Shown here: one piece after another, positions 36,546 through 46,049 of the stretch | Layout: every line of letters begins with the position of its first letter | Position numbering within the stretch: the stretch's first letter is position 1 | Source: Rhodococcoides fascians A25f | GTDB taxonomy: Bacteria > Actinomycetota > Actinomycetes > Mycobacteriales > Mycobacteriaceae | NCBI RefSeq assembly: GCF_000760935.2 | Contig: NZ_CP049744.1 | Span: 4,309,501 to 4,373,500, forward strand | Reading direction: 5' to 3' | DNA: 64,000 nt | The notes under the pieces: model-generated | The model's input: the letters and a program-made list of their open reading frames with translations, nothing else | Databases searched by the model: none | What the model was told of the DNA's origin: nothing | Made by a program: the position numbers and the translations under genes

Positions 36546-38330
36546 ATGCCCCTCCCCCAGACTGCCGATACTCAAGCGACCTACCTCCTCGATCGTCACA
36601 TGTTTGCCCTGTGGACCTGGTCCTCCGGCACTGTCGGGTCTCCCCCACCAGTCGGCGATGCCCAGACGGTCACGCTGGCAGTTCCGACATCTGGCCTCTC
36701 GGGTTTCGAGGTGTCCGACGTCGACTGTGCATTGATCGAGCCCGATCGACTGGCCGACGTTGTCCTCGACGCTTCCGGTGCCTCGGTTCATGCGTGGCGG
36801 ACGCACCTGACGGGCGGCGATTCTGCGCTGCCGATCGCTGGGCATGCGGTCCCCGATGCCACCGGGAAAGCGGTGGCATCGGCGGAACACGCCGTCGCCG
36901 CTTTTCGCCATACGACGGCCGTTGCCGCCGAACTGCGCACAGCACTGGTCGCGGAGATGCGGCCCTACCAGGTACGCGGCGTGAGTTGGCTGCGTGAGAC
37001 CGTGTCCGCCCATGGTGGTGCGGTGCTCGCGGACGAGATGGGGCTCGGCAAGACGCTGCAGGCAATTGGCTACCTAGTCGGGCGCGCGGACGAGGGGCCG
37101 CAGGTGGTGGTGAGTCCGACGTCGCTGGTCGGAAACTGGGCGCACGAGATCGCTCGGTTTGCACCGAACCTGTCGACGGTGATCTGGCGCGGCGGGCCAC
37201 TGCCGACGATGGACCCGAGAACGGTGCTGCTCACGGGGTATCCGACGTTGCGCACACACGGTCCGCAGCTCGCCGATCTTCATTGGGCCACTGCAGTATT
37301 CGACGAGGCACAGGTGCTGAAGAACCCGCGTACGCAGATCTCGAAGGCCGCGCGCATCATCGACGCCGGCGCGACGATCGCGATGACCGGCACGCCCGTC
37401 GAGAATCATCTCGACGAATTCTGGGCTCTACTCAACCTCGTCGCACCGCACTTGTTCGGGAACAAGACTCAGTTCCGGCGTCGATTCATCAAGCCGATAA
37501 CGGACGGTTCCGGCGTCGCCGCCATTCGGTTCCGCGCAGCGATCGAACCGGTTGTACTGATGCGAAAGAAGTCTCAGGTCGCCGCATCACTTCCGCCGAA
37601 GATCCATGCAGACCTGATCTGCGACCTCACCGAGGAGCAGCAGCGGTTGTACGACCGCGTCCTGGATCAGGCGATCGACGACGGATTCGGCGATGGCGTG
37701 CAACGCCAGGCCCGAGTGCTGGCCGCTCTGACCGCACTGAAGCACGTCTGCAATCACCCGGCACTGGTCACGGGCGACTCCGACGATCTGTCGGGGCGTT
37801 CGGGGAAGCTCGACCTCTGCACCGACATCGTGGCCAACAACCTCGAAACCGATTCGCCGACAATCATCTTCACCCAGTATCGCAAGACCGGCGAGCTTCT
37901 CGTGCGACACTTCGGCGAGCAGTTCCGAGTGTCGGTGCCGTTCTTTCACGGTGGCCTGAATCAGGAACAACGGGCAGATATCGTTCGACGCTTCCAGTCC
38001 GACGACGGCCCTGCCGTCCTGGTGCTGAGCCTGAAAGCCGGCGGCACCGGACTCACCCTGACTCGCGCAGCCGACGTCGTCCACTTCGACAGATGGTGGA
38101 ACCCAGCCGTCGAAGCGCAGGCCTCGGATCGAGTCCACCGGATCGGGCAGACCCGCACGGTCACCATCACCACGCTCACCACCGACACCACCATCGAGGA
38201 GCACATCGCGACCATGCATTCACGAAAGTCGACGCTGTCCGAGGTCGCCGATATGTCGGGTGTAGCCGAGCTGGCGAAGTTGGACGACGACCGCCTCGTC
38301 GACACTCTGCGCCGGAAGCGAACCCGCTGA
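36546..38330 (+). CDS. Compact SNF2-family helicase/ATPase
   Basis: 594 aa. After a 135-residue N-terminal part, a complete Swi2/Snf2 motor follows: RPYQVRGVSWL (Q-motif region), Walker A DEMGLGKT (163-170), Walker B DEAQ (253-256, where most have DEAH), TGTPVENHLDEFW, and the C-terminal half with KAGGTGLTLTRA and ASDRVHRIGQTR. Actinobacterial relatives of this type are about 1000 aa with a large SNF2-associated N domain; most of that is missing here. It may remodel DNA-protein complexes in repair or transcription. The next gene, one base after its stop, encodes a SWIM zinc-finger partner. Confidence 0.92.
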   Translation: MPLPQTADTQATYLLDRHMFALWTWSSGTVGSPPPVGDAQTVTLAVPTSGLSGFEVSDVDCALIEPDRLADVVLDASGASVHAWRTHLTGGDSALPIAGHAVPDATGKAVASAEHAVAAFRHTTAVAAELRTALVAEMRPYQVRGVSWLRETVSAHGGAVLADEMGLGKTLQAIGYLVGRADEGPQVVVSPTSLVGNWAHEIARFAPNLSTVIWRGGPLPTMDPRTVLLTGYPTLRTHGPQLADLHWATAVFDEAQVLKNPRTQISKAARIIDAGATIAMTGTPVENHLDEFWALLNLVAPHLFGNKTQFRRRFIKPITDGSGVAAIRFRAAIEPVVLMRKKSQVAASLPPKIHADLICDLTEEQQRLYDRVLDQAIDDGFGDGVQRQARVLAALTALKHVCNHPALVTGDSDDLSGRSGKLDLCTDIVANNLETDSPTIIFTQYRKTGELLVRHFGEQFRVSVPFFHGGLNQEQRADIVRRFQSDDGPAVLVLSLKAGGTGLTLTRAADVVHFDRWWNPAVEAQASDRVHRIGQTRTVTITTLTTDTTIEEHIATMHSRKSTLSEVADMSGVAELAKLDDDRLVDTLRRKRTR

Positions 38331-38331
38331 C

Positions 38332-38874
38332 ATGGCGGACGACGACTTCGGTTACACAGCATGGGGACGGGACTGGGTTCGACTCGCCCAGCCGCTACGC
38401 GTGACTCGGCCCGACCCCCGACTACCCCGCGCCCGCGCGCTGGCGAAGGGCGCAAAAGTGGAGGTGACGATCAGCGCGGGACGAGTCCGAGGAACCGTAG
38501 AACACGGCCGGACGACACCCGAGGTGCGCATCGAGGTAGCACCCATGTCTTCGCCTGTTCTGAACATCATCACCGCCCAATTGCGTGGAACCCGAACGAT
38601 TCTCACCGACGAGATGTACAGCGCATGCACCGAACGAGGTCATCCGCCTGTACCCACACTCACCAGGGTCGAGTGCACCTGCTCCGACAGCACCGGTCGG
38701 TGTGTCCACGTGCTCGCCGTCTATTACGACATGGCCCGGCGCATCGACGACGATCCGCGTCTCGCCCTCGATGTCCTGGCCCCGTCCGACGGCCCTCACG
38801 AATTCGCGGCAGTCCCACAGCGGTGGACCACACTCGATGCGCTAGATCCGGCCGATTACTTCACGGTTCGGTGA
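38332..38874 (+). CDS. SWIM zinc finger protein, partner of the SNF2 helicase
   Basis: 180 aa. The SWIM motif CxCxnCxH is CTCSDSTGRCVH (Cys115, Cys117, Cys124, His126). The N terminus starts with FGYTAWGRDWVRLA, typical of the SWIM proteins that accompany HelZ-type helicases. It probably binds DNA or the helicase. ATG 38332 is one base from the helicase stop, so the pair is coupled. Confidence 0.9.
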   Translation: MADDDFGYTAWGRDWVRLAQPLRVTRPDPRLPRARALAKGAKVEVTISAGRVRGTVEHGRTTPEVRIEVAPMSSPVLNIITAQLRGTRTILTDEMYSACTERGHPPVPTLTRVECTCSDSTGRCVHVLAVYYDMARRIDDDPRLALDVLAPSDGPHEFAAVPQRWTTLDALDPADYFTVR

Positions 38875-38986
38875 TCGACGACCTGTGCTATCGGACTAGT
38901 CTGATCCGATTCGGTTCAGCGATGAGTTTGCACACGCGGATCGGTCTACACGTCGTACATCTTCATCATCGACATCGGGAGCGCAC

Positions 38987-39628
38987 ATGGGACAGCTGGT
39001 TCGGGTACAGAACTTCACCGTATCGAGCGATGGAATCGCTGCTGGGGTGGACCAGAGCTTCGAGAGCCCGTTCGGACTCGACCATCTGGCCCTGATGGGG
39101 TGGTACTTCGGCACCGCCAGCTTTCCCGGGAACGCCGGTTCGGGTGGTAGTCGCGGACTCGACGACTACTTCGCCCGCGACTTCGCGAACAACGTCGGTG
39201 CCGAGATCATGGGCCGACACAAGTTCGGCCCTCAACGAGGACCGTGGACCGACCACGAATGGCAGGGCTGGTGGGGTGGCGAGCCGCCGTTCCACACACC
39301 CGTCTTTGTCCTCACCCACCACGAGCGACCATCGATCACACTCTCCGACACCACGTTCCACTTCGTCGACGGCGAGCCCGCCGAGGTACTGAAGCAAGCA
39401 AAGGAGGCGGCCGACGGTAAGGACGTGCGCCTCGGCGGTGGCGTCACCAGCATTCGGGAATTCCTCGACGCCGATCTCGTCGACACCATGCACATCGTCG
39501 TCTCGCCCATCGAATTCGGCTCGGGCCTGAAGCTGTGGGATTCACCCGACGAGTTGAACGACAGATTCGAGCACGAGGTCGTCCCCAGCAGCAGCGGCGT
39601 CACGCATCACCTGTTCTGGCGCAAGTAG
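38987..39628 (+). CDS. Dihydrofolate reductase-like protein (RibD C-terminal family)
   Basis: 213 aa. It has the DHFR/RibD fold pattern: VQNFTVSSDGIAAG at the start, GAEIMGRHKFG, PVFVLTHHERP and the NADPH-binding RLGGGVTSIREFLDADLVD. Members are mostly uncharacterised NADPH reductases, some acting on pteridines. ATG 38987 has GGGAGC upstream. It is monocistronic or a tail of the helicase operon (112-base gap). The second 51-bp repeat lies 8 bases past its stop. Confidence 0.9.
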   Translation: MGQLVRVQNFTVSSDGIAAGVDQSFESPFGLDHLALMGWYFGTASFPGNAGSGGSRGLDDYFARDFANNVGAEIMGRHKFGPQRGPWTDHEWQGWWGGEPPFHTPVFVLTHHERPSITLSDTTFHFVDGEPAEVLKQAKEAADGKDVRLGGGVTSIREFLDADLVDTMHIVVSPIEFGSGLKLWDSPDELNDRFEHEVVPSSSGVTHHLFWRK

Positions 39629-39635
39629 CCGCTCC

Positions 39636-39686
39636 GGATCAATGCGGCTTTGTTGCACTCTGAGCGACTGAAACCCACATTGATCC
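39636..39686 (+). repeat. 51-bp repeat with inverted ends, copy 2
   Basis: Same orientation as copy 1, 49 of 51 identical, with ends GGATCAATG and CATTGATCC forming 9-bp inverted repeats. It lies between the DHFR-like gene and the convergent mazG. The two copies enclose exactly the helicase, SWIM and DHFR-like genes. Confidence 0.9.
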
Positions 39687-39730
39687 CATAACCGAGGGAC
39701 GAGGTGAGGGGTGGAGGGGGTGGAGTAGGA

Positions 39731-40645
39731 CTACCCCCGCAAACCCCAGTGCTCGATCCAATCCAGTGCGGACATCTCTCCCGGCGCGATGCCCGCGTTA
39801 CGGGCGGATGCTTCGGCGTTGCGGATCAGGGATGCAAAATCCAATACCCGACGCCGCAGCGCGTCCTCGGCGCTTTCTCCACCGTGCGAGTGATCGACCC
39901 CGATGTGCACGACGCGTAGGCCGTCGGGAACGAGTTCGTCGGGTAGGCCGGCCTTGGTGGCTCGTCCGATCACCTTCTGCGCCAGGGCGAGTGACGGCTG
40001 CGACAGAGCAATGCCGTCGATGCACGATCGCCGCGCCTTTTCCGACGCCTTCTGCGCTTCCCAGGCGCGCTCTTGTTCGACGATGTCGATCGGTCCGCCG
40101 TCCTGGCGTGCGAGGTGTGGGCTGCGGTGGGTCAGTTTGGCAACGAGTCCCGCGGCGACGTCGTCGATATCGAAGGCATTCTCGGCGGCGTTCTGCGCGA
40201 TTCTGGAATGAAAGAGCACCTGCAGCAACAGGTCTCCGAGTTCCTCGCGCAGGTCGTTCAAATTTCCTGCGGCTATGGCGTCGAGAAGTTCGTAGGTTTC
40301 TTCCAACAGGTAGCCGCGCAGCGATTCGTGGGTCTGCTGCGCTTCCCAGCCGCCGACGGTGTGCAACCGGTCCATCAGGTGTACCGCCGCGATCACGTCG
40401 TCACCGGGCAACTTCTCGGCGGCGATGACTCGTTCTCCGCGCGCGATCCGGTTCTGGACGTCGGGGTTGGCCCGGTCGGTGCTGACCAGGACGGGATCGA
40501 CGGCATCGGGCGCAGCGGTGCCGGAGAACAGCCATCGCACCCGCACCGGTACCTCTTCGGTGAATTGCACGGCACCGCCGAGGAATTCGACTGCATCCAC
40601 GGGTACCTGCGCCGGACGAACGGGGTCGAGCAGAACTACCGTCAC
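39731..40645 (-). CDS. mazG: Nucleoside triphosphate pyrophosphohydrolase MazG
   Basis: 304 aa. The MazG catalytic helices carry LEETYELLDAI and REELGDLLLQVLFHSRI (EExxE/D pattern), with the second conserved part LTHRSPHLAR...EQERAWEAQKASEK. It hydrolyses abnormal NTPs to NMP and PPi. The N-terminal 95 residues are a Pro/Val-rich extension shared with mycobacterial MazG. GTG 40645 lies two bases after the mfd stop. Order mfd-mazG-lpqU-eno follows M. tuberculosis, interrupted here by efeUOB and the helicase module. Confidence 0.94.
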   Translation of the reverse strand: MTVVLLDPVRPAQVPVDAVEFLGGAVQFTEEVPVRVRWLFSGTAAPDAVDPVLVSTDRANPDVQNRIARGERVIAAEKLPGDDVIAAVHLMDRLHTVGGWEAQQTHESLRGYLLEETYELLDAIAAGNLNDLREELGDLLLQVLFHSRIAQNAAENAFDIDDVAAGLVAKLTHRSPHLARQDGGPIDIVEQERAWEAQKASEKARRSCIDGIALSQPSLALAQKVIGRATKAGLPDELVPDGLRVVHIGVDHSHGGESAEDALRRRVLDFASLIRNAEASARNAGIAPGEMSALDWIEHWGLRG

Positions 40646-40647
40646 CG

Positions 40648-43600
40648 CTACACCCCCACTGTTTGCTCCAACAAGACCGACCGAGATGGCTTCCCGTCCA
40701 AGGATAGGATGAGATCGGCGATGAACTGCACCAATTCGACGTCGCGCACGCGCGCCGCGCCCACTCCGCCACCCTCGACGCGTGGCAGCGGTAATTGCAC
40801 CACTCCGGTTGTCGCCCGGTAGGTGGCACTGGGATAGAGCCGCTTGAGGCGAATCTGCTTGGAATCGGGCAACTCCATCGGAGCCAGTTTGACCTGAGTT
40901 CCGGCGACGTTGACGTCGGTCAAGCCGTACTCCTTGGCGATCAGCCTCAACTTCGCGATGGAGACCAGGCGGCCGACCTCCTCGGGAAGGGGCCCGTACC
41001 GGTCGACGAGTTCGTCGATGACGGCGTCGATGCCAGCAGAATCGGCTGCCGCAGCGAGTTTTCGGTAGCCCTCGAGGCGCAACCGGTCGCTGGTGACGTA
41101 GTCGGGTGGAATGTTGGCGTCGACGGGAAGGTCGATGCGCACTTCCTTCGGAGCCTCGTCGGTCGTGATGGGCTTTCCGTCTGCAGCGGCGCGGTAGGCC
41201 TCGACCGCCTCACCCACGAGCCGCACGTACAGGTCGAATCCAACGCCTGCGACGTGCCCGGACTGCTCGGCTCCCAGAACGTTTCCGGCACCGCGGATTT
41301 CGAGGTCCTTCATCGCAACGGCCATACCGGCACCGAGGTCGGAGTTCTGCGAGATGGTCGCAAGGCGATCGTAGGCGGTCTCGGTGAGCGGCTTCTCCGG
41401 TGGATACAGGAAGTACGCGTAACCGCGCTCGCGACTACGACCCACTCGGCCTCGGAGCTGGTGCAGCTGGGACAGGCCGAGCGAATCGGACCGCTCGACG
41501 ATGAGCGTGTTGGCATTGGAGATGTCGAGGCCGGTCTCGATGATGGTGGTACACACCAGCACGTCGGTCTCACGCTGCCAGAAACCCTGCACGGTGCGTT
41601 CCAGTGTCTCCTCGTTCATCTGACCGTGGGCGGTCGCGACCCTGGCCTCGGGCACCAGATCACGAATCTTCTTGGCGGCCTTGTCGATCGAACTGACTCG
41701 GTTGTGGACGAAGAACACCTGACCATCACGCAGCAACTCGCGCCTGATGGCCGCGGCGACCTGCTTGTCGTTGTACGCCCCGACGTAGGTGAGCACCGGG
41801 TGCCGCTCCTCGGGCGGGGTGAGAATGGTGGACATCTCGCGGATGCCGGCCAGGCTCATCTCGAGGGTTCGCGGAATCGGCGTGGCCGACATCGTCAGCA
41901 CGTCCACGTGGGTTCGAAGCGACTTGATGTGCTCCTTGTGCTCGACGCCGAAACGCTGCTCCTCGTCGACGATGACCAGACCGAGGTCCTTCCAGGCGAC
42001 ACCGGTCTGCAGCAACCTGTGCGTGCCGACGACGATATCGACTGTGCCGTCGGCCAGCCCGGCCATGACCTCTTTGGACTCGGACCCGTGCGTGAAGCGG
42101 GAGAGCCCCTTCACCGACACCGGGAACGACGCCATGCGTGCGGTGAAGGTCTGCAGATGCTGTTGCGCCAGAAGCGTTGTCGGAACCAGGACGGCGACCT
42201 GCTTGCCGTCCTGCACAGCCTTGAACGCGGCGCGTACTGCGATTTCGGTCTTGCCGTACCCGACGTCGCCGAGAATGACGCGGTCCATCGGGACCGCCTT
42301 CTCCATGTCGGCCTTGACGTCGGTGATGGCGGTCATCTGGTCGACCGTCTCGGTGAATCCGAACGCATCTTCCATCTCGAGTTGCCACGGAGTGTCGGGC
42401 CCGAAGGCGTGCCCGGGGGCTGCCTGACGAGCGGCGTACAGTTGCACCAGCTCGCCGGCGATCTCGCGAACTGCCTTGCGCGCCTTGCGTTTGGTATTGG
42501 CCCAGTCGGATCCGCCGAGCTTGCTCAACGACGGCAGCTCGCCGCCGACGTAGCGCGAGAGCTGATCGAGCGAGTCCATCGGGACGAACAGTCGGTCGCC
42601 GGGATGGCCCCGCTTGCTCGGTGCATATTCGACAACGAGGTATTCGCGTCGGGCACCACCGATGGTGCGTTCGACCATCTCGACGAATCGACCGATGCCG
42701 TGCTGATCGTGTACGACGCTGTCGCCGGCGACGAGCGCGAGGGGATCGACCTGATTGCGACGCTTCGCCGGAAGCTTGCGCCCCTCCCCTGCCGCGGCGA
42801 CGCGGTTGCCGGTCAGATCGCTTTCGGTGACGACGACGAGCTTGGCATCGGGGAACACCAGGCCGTCGTGCAGCGATCCGCAGAGGACGTTGACGACGTC
42901 GGCAACCGGAACCGCACCGGACTCGAGATGCGCTGCAGGCACTTCGGCCTCGGCAAGGCGTTCGATGATGCGGGTGGCGGTACCGGCACCCGCTACGGAG
43001 ATGACGGCTCGGCCACCGGTGGCGATGTGCGCCCGCAGGGTGGCGAACAGGGCCGTCAGCGCTTCCTCGGACCCGCGGACCTCCGGGACCGAATCGACAG
43101 CGAGTTCGACTTCTTCGCCGTTTCCAGAGGCGAGTGGGCTGATGGTCCACCACGGACGGCCGTGCACCTGGGCGGACTCGCGTACCTGTCGAAGCGATCG
43201 GTAGGCCGAGGCACCGAGATCGAGTGACGCACCTTCGAGGCTGGACGTGTCGAGGGTGGAGGTATCGAGCGGCGCAGCTCCACCGATCGATGCGGCCGTC
43301 CAGGATGCCTCGAGGAACTCCTGGCCTGTGCGCACCAGATCTGTTGCGCGCGTGCGGATTCGCTCAGGATCGCACAGCAGTACGTGCGTTCCGGCGGGGA
43401 GGGTATCGGCGAGCAGTTGCAGTTCACCGGGCTGCAGCAGCGGAAGCAACGCTTCCATTCCCTCCACGGGAACTCCGGCGGAGAGCTTGTCCAGCATCTC
43501 CACCAGCGCCGTGTCACCCGCGTTGTCGGCGGCGAGCACTGCGGCGCGGTCACGAACCTCCTGGGTGAGGAGCAGCTCACGGCACGGCGGCGCGATGACG

Positions 43601-44379
43601 AGCTCGACCTCATGATCGGGCAGCGACCGTTGATCGGAGACCGCGAACGCGCGGAGTTCGGTGATCTCGTCGCCCCAGAATTCCACGCGCACCGGGTGAT
43701 CTGCCGTCGGCGAGAAGAGGTCGAGGATTCCGCCGCGGACGGCGAACTCACCGCGCTTGCCGACCATGTCCACGCGCAGGTATCCGAACTCGACGAGCCG
43801 GTGGATCAAGCCGTCGAAGTCGATGTCGAGCCCGACCTTCAGGGTCACGGGTTCGATCTCGCCGAGACCGGGTGCCATCGGCTGCACCAGCGAGCGGACG
43901 GTGGTGACGATGACGCGCAGAGGATCGCCGTAGTCGGTGTTGCCGGGACGAGCGAGCCGGCGGAGCACGTCCAGTCGCTTGCCGACGGTGTCTGCGCTCG
44001 GTGAGAGTCGCTCGTGCGGAAGCGTCTCCCAGGACGGGAACATCACGACGCCGCCGCCGAGGATCTGGCGGAGTTCGTCGGTGAGATCGTCCGCTTCACG
44101 CCCGGTGGCAGTGACGATCAACAGCTGAGTGTGCTGCGCGATCGCGGCCGCGACGAACGGACGAACCGAGTGCGGCCCGATGAGGGTGTGCTCGGCGGTG
44201 CCGATCGCGTCGGCGACGGCCACCATCGACGAATCCGTCAGCGCAACGCTGGCCAGACCCGACAGTTGCAGCGCCGCGTCGGGAACGATCGGGGCCGGCC
44301 CGGATGGCGACACGGCAGGCAGAGAATCGGAAGACAACAGCAATGCTCCTACAAGCGATTCGAGGCGACGGCTGCGCAT
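40648..44379 (-). CDS. mfd: Transcription-repair coupling factor Mfd
   Basis: 1243 aa. The UvrB-homology N-terminal part ([28 protein letters not shown]) is followed by the CarD-like RNA-polymerase-binding domain ([17 protein letters not shown]). The RecG-like motor has Walker [13 protein letters not shown] box VDEEQRFG and [13 protein letters not shown], then the C-terminal TRCF domain. It removes RNA polymerase stalled at lesions and recruits UvrA. ATG 44379 is the first start in frame; the first 20 residues are weakly supported. Confidence 0.97.
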   Translation of the reverse strand: MRSRRLESLVGALLLSSDSLPAVSPSGPAPIVPDAALQLSGLASVALTDSSMVAVADAIGTAEHTLIGPHSVRPFVAAAIAQHTQLLIVTATGREADDLTDELRQILGGGVVMFPSWETLPHERLSPSADTVGKRLDVLRRLARPGNTDYGDPLRVIVTTVRSLVQPMAPGLGEIEPVTLKVGLDIDFDGLIHRLVEFGYLRVDMVGKRGEFAVRGGILDLFSPTADHPVRVEFWGDEITELRAFAVSDQRSLPDHEVELVIAPPCRELLLTQEVRDRAAVLAADNAGDTALVEMLDKLSAGVPVEGMEALLPLLQPGELQLLADTLPAGTHVLLCDPERIRTRATDLVRTGQEFLEASWTAASIGGAAPLDTSTLDTSSLEGASLDLGASAYRSLRQVRESAQVHGRPWWTISPLASGNGEEVELAVDSVPEVRGSEEALTALFATLRAHIATGGRAVISVAGAGTATRIIERLAEAEVPAAHLESGAVPVADVVNVLCGSLHDGLVFPDAKLVVVTESDLTGNRVAAAGEGRKLPAKRRNQVDPLALVAGDSVVHDQHGIGRFVEMVERTIGGARREYLVVEYAPSKRGHPGDRLFVPMDSLDQLSRYVGGELPSLSKLGGSDWANTKRKARKAVREIAGELVQLYAARQAAPGHAFGPDTPWQLEMEDAFGFTETVDQMTAITDVKADMEKAVPMDRVILGDVGYGKTEIAVRAAFKAVQDGKQVAVLVPTTLLAQQHLQTFTARMASFPVSVKGLSRFTHGSESKEVMAGLADGTVDIVVGTHRLLQTGVAWKDLGLVIVDEEQRFGVEHKEHIKSLRTHVDVLTMSATPIPRTLEMSLAGIREMSTILTPPEERHPVLTYVGAYNDKQVAAAIRRELLRDGQVFFVHNRVSSIDKAAKKIRDLVPEARVATAHGQMNEETLERTVQGFWQRETDVLVCTTIIETGLDISNANTLIVERSDSLGLSQLHQLRGRVGRSRERGYAYFLYPPEKPLTETAYDRLATISQNSDLGAGMAVAMKDLEIRGAGNVLGAEQSGHVAGVGFDLYVRLVGEAVEAYRAAADGKPITTDEAPKEVRIDLPVDANIPPDYVTSDRLRLEGYRKLAAAADSAGIDAVIDELVDRYGPLPEEVGRLVSIAKLRLIAKEYGLTDVNVAGTQVKLAPMELPDSKQIRLKRLYPSATYRATTGVVQLPLPRVEGGGVGAARVRDVELVQFIADLILSLDGKPSRSVLLEQTVGV

Positions 44380-44442
44380 GCACAGTCGCTGTCGAGTCTA
44401 TGGGAGTACGCCGACACCTCGGCAGGCGGGAGACACGCGAGC

Positions 44443-45012
44443 TCAGCTCAGAGCTGCGTCGAGCATCGCTGCGAGTGACTCGCCGGCAGCAGCCGAGTCG
44501 TAATGCGGGTCGTGCAGGCATTCGGTGACGATCGCGTCGATCGCGCCGCCGGTGATGATGGCGAGCGTTCGTGAATCGACACCGTCCGTCCCACGTGCAC
44601 GGACCGACGCGTCGATGAGGTCGGCCAACGGACGCCATCGCTGCTCCGGCGTGTGGCCGGCTGTGGAGTTTGCCAGCGCCTCGATCAGCATGCGCGTGTG
44701 CCGGGGGTGAGCGCGGAGGTGGCCGACCATGGCCCGGACGTACGCCTGAGGACCGTCCTGCGCTGGAACATCCCCGACCGCAGCAGCCACGTCCTCGACG
44801 AGCGCATCGAGAACGAATCGATACGCCGCGTCCACTACCGCATCCTTGGTTCGGAAGTGGTACAGCACAGCCGCTTTGGTGATGCCGGCGTTGTCTGCGA
44901 TACGCGCGAGCGAGACGTTCGAGTATCCGTGCTCGGCGACCGCAGCGATCGTGACGTCGATCAGCTGCGCGCGCCGGGTGCGTTCGATGAAGCTCGGTTC
45001 TCTCGTTGCCAC
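44443..45012 (-). CDS. TetR family regulator, divergent from an alpha/beta hydrolase
   Basis: 189 aa. HTH: RRAQLIDVTIAAVAEHGYSNVSLARIA followed by GITKAAVLYHFRTKDAVVDAA. The C-terminal domain suggests a dimeric ligand binder. GTG 45012. It faces the hydrolase at 45068 across 55 bases that contain two repeated palindromic half-similar sites 20 bases apart, so it likely represses itself and the hydrolase. Confidence 0.9.
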   Translation of the reverse strand: MATREPSFIERTRRAQLIDVTIAAVAEHGYSNVSLARIADNAGITKAAVLYHFRTKDAVVDAAYRFVLDALVEDVAAAVGDVPAQDGPQAYVRAMVGHLRAHPRHTRMLIEALANSTAGHTPEQRWRPLADLIDASVRARGTDGVDSRTLAIITGGAIDAIVTECLHDPHYDSAAAGESLAAMLDAALS

Positions 45013-45022
45013 AACCGCCAGC

Positions 45023-45057
45023 TTACCGTACGGTCGAAATACTTACCGATCGGTTAG
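45023..45057. promoter_or_regulatory. Tandem candidate operators TTACCG-NN-CGGT
   Basis: Two sites, TTACCGTACGGT (45023-45034) and TTACCGATCGGTTA (45043-45056), start exactly 20 bases apart, two helical turns. Both contain a perfect inner palindrome. They fill the short gap between the divergent TetR and hydrolase genes. Confidence 0.5.
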
Positions 45058-45067
45058 GAGACCGGAC

Positions 45068-46048
45068 ATGAACGACCGAGTACCGCACCCACGCCGTCGA
45101 TACCTGAAGGTCGCCGCCGGGGCGTTGACCGTCGGCGCGCTCGCCCTCACGTTCGCGCTTCGATCCCCCTCACCTGTCGGGCACTGGAACAGCGCAGAGA
45201 GCGAGGATCGATTTCTCGCCGCATACGACCGCGCTTTCGAGGACTTGCCCGCCCCGGCGGAGACGCTCGACGTTCGCACCGATTACGGCGTCGTCCGCGT
45301 CTATCGGTTTGCGGGCACCGGCGGCTCGACGCACCCGCTACTGCTCCTGCCTGGGCGGTCCTCCGCGACCCCGGTCTGGGCAGCGAATCTTCCGGGCCTG
45401 CTGACGATCGGGGACGTCTACACCGTCGATCTACTGGGCGAACCGGGTCGCAGTATTCAAGAACGTCCGATCTCCGGTGACGAAGATCAGGCAAACTGGC
45501 TCGCGCAGACCCTCGCGGCTCTGCCCGCCGACAAGGTGCACGTGATCGGGCTGTCCATCGGCGGGTGGACGGCGGCGAACCTGGCACTGCACGACAGCTC
45601 CCGCATCGCCTCCCTCACACTGATCGACCCGGTGGAGGTCTTTTCCGACATCCCCTGGAGCACCGCGATCCGCGCCCTCCCTGCCGCCGTACCGTGGCTG
45701 CCGAAGTCCTGGCGAGACGGCTTCAACTCGTACACCGCGTGCGGTGCAGAGGTCCAGAACGTTCCGATTGCAGACATGATCGAGGCCGGAATGCAGGGCT
45801 ACTCGCTGAAACTGCCGCAGCCCACCCGCATCACCGATCAGCGCCTGTCGACTCTCGACGCACCGGTGCTGGCCGTCATCGCAGGAAAATCCGTGATGCA
45901 CGACGCGGGGGACGCAGTCACCACAGCAGAAAGAACGCTTCCCGACGGGACTGTGCGGCTCTATCCGGACGCCTCACACGCGATCAACGGCGAATACCCG
46001 GATGGACTCCGAGAGGACATCGCAGACTTCGTTGCGAAGAACTCGTGA
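45068..46048 (+). CDS. Membrane-anchored or exported alpha/beta hydrolase
   Basis: 326 aa. The N terminus RRRYLKVAAGALTVGALALTFAL is a signal anchor or signal peptide. The fold follows with LLLLPGRSSATPVW, the nucleophile elbow GLSIGG, a DPVEVF acid region and the terminal His in YPDASHAING. Substrate unknown; a lipase/esterase or peptidase role is possible. GGAG lies 7-10 bases before ATG 45068. The gene converges on the next TetR with one base between stops. Confidence 0.88.
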   Translation: MNDRVPHPRRRYLKVAAGALTVGALALTFALRSPSPVGHWNSAESEDRFLAAYDRAFEDLPAPAETLDVRTDYGVVRVYRFAGTGGSTHPLLLLPGRSSATPVWAANLPGLLTIGDVYTVDLLGEPGRSIQERPISGDEDQANWLAQTLAALPADKVHVIGLSIGGWTAANLALHDSSRIASLTLIDPVEVFSDIPWSTAIRALPAAVPWLPKSWRDGFNSYTACGAEVQNVPIADMIEAGMQGYSLKLPQPTRITDQRLSTLDAPVLAVIAGKSVMHDAGDAVTTAERTLPDGTVRLYPDASHAINGEYPDGLREDIADFVAKNS

Positions 46049-46049
46049 G

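Noticed and set aside
40795..43227. An 810-codon open frame on the plus strand opposite mfd
   Set aside because: It lies wholly antisense to the well-conserved mfd gene, shows no domain pattern and is explained by high G+C third-position bias.
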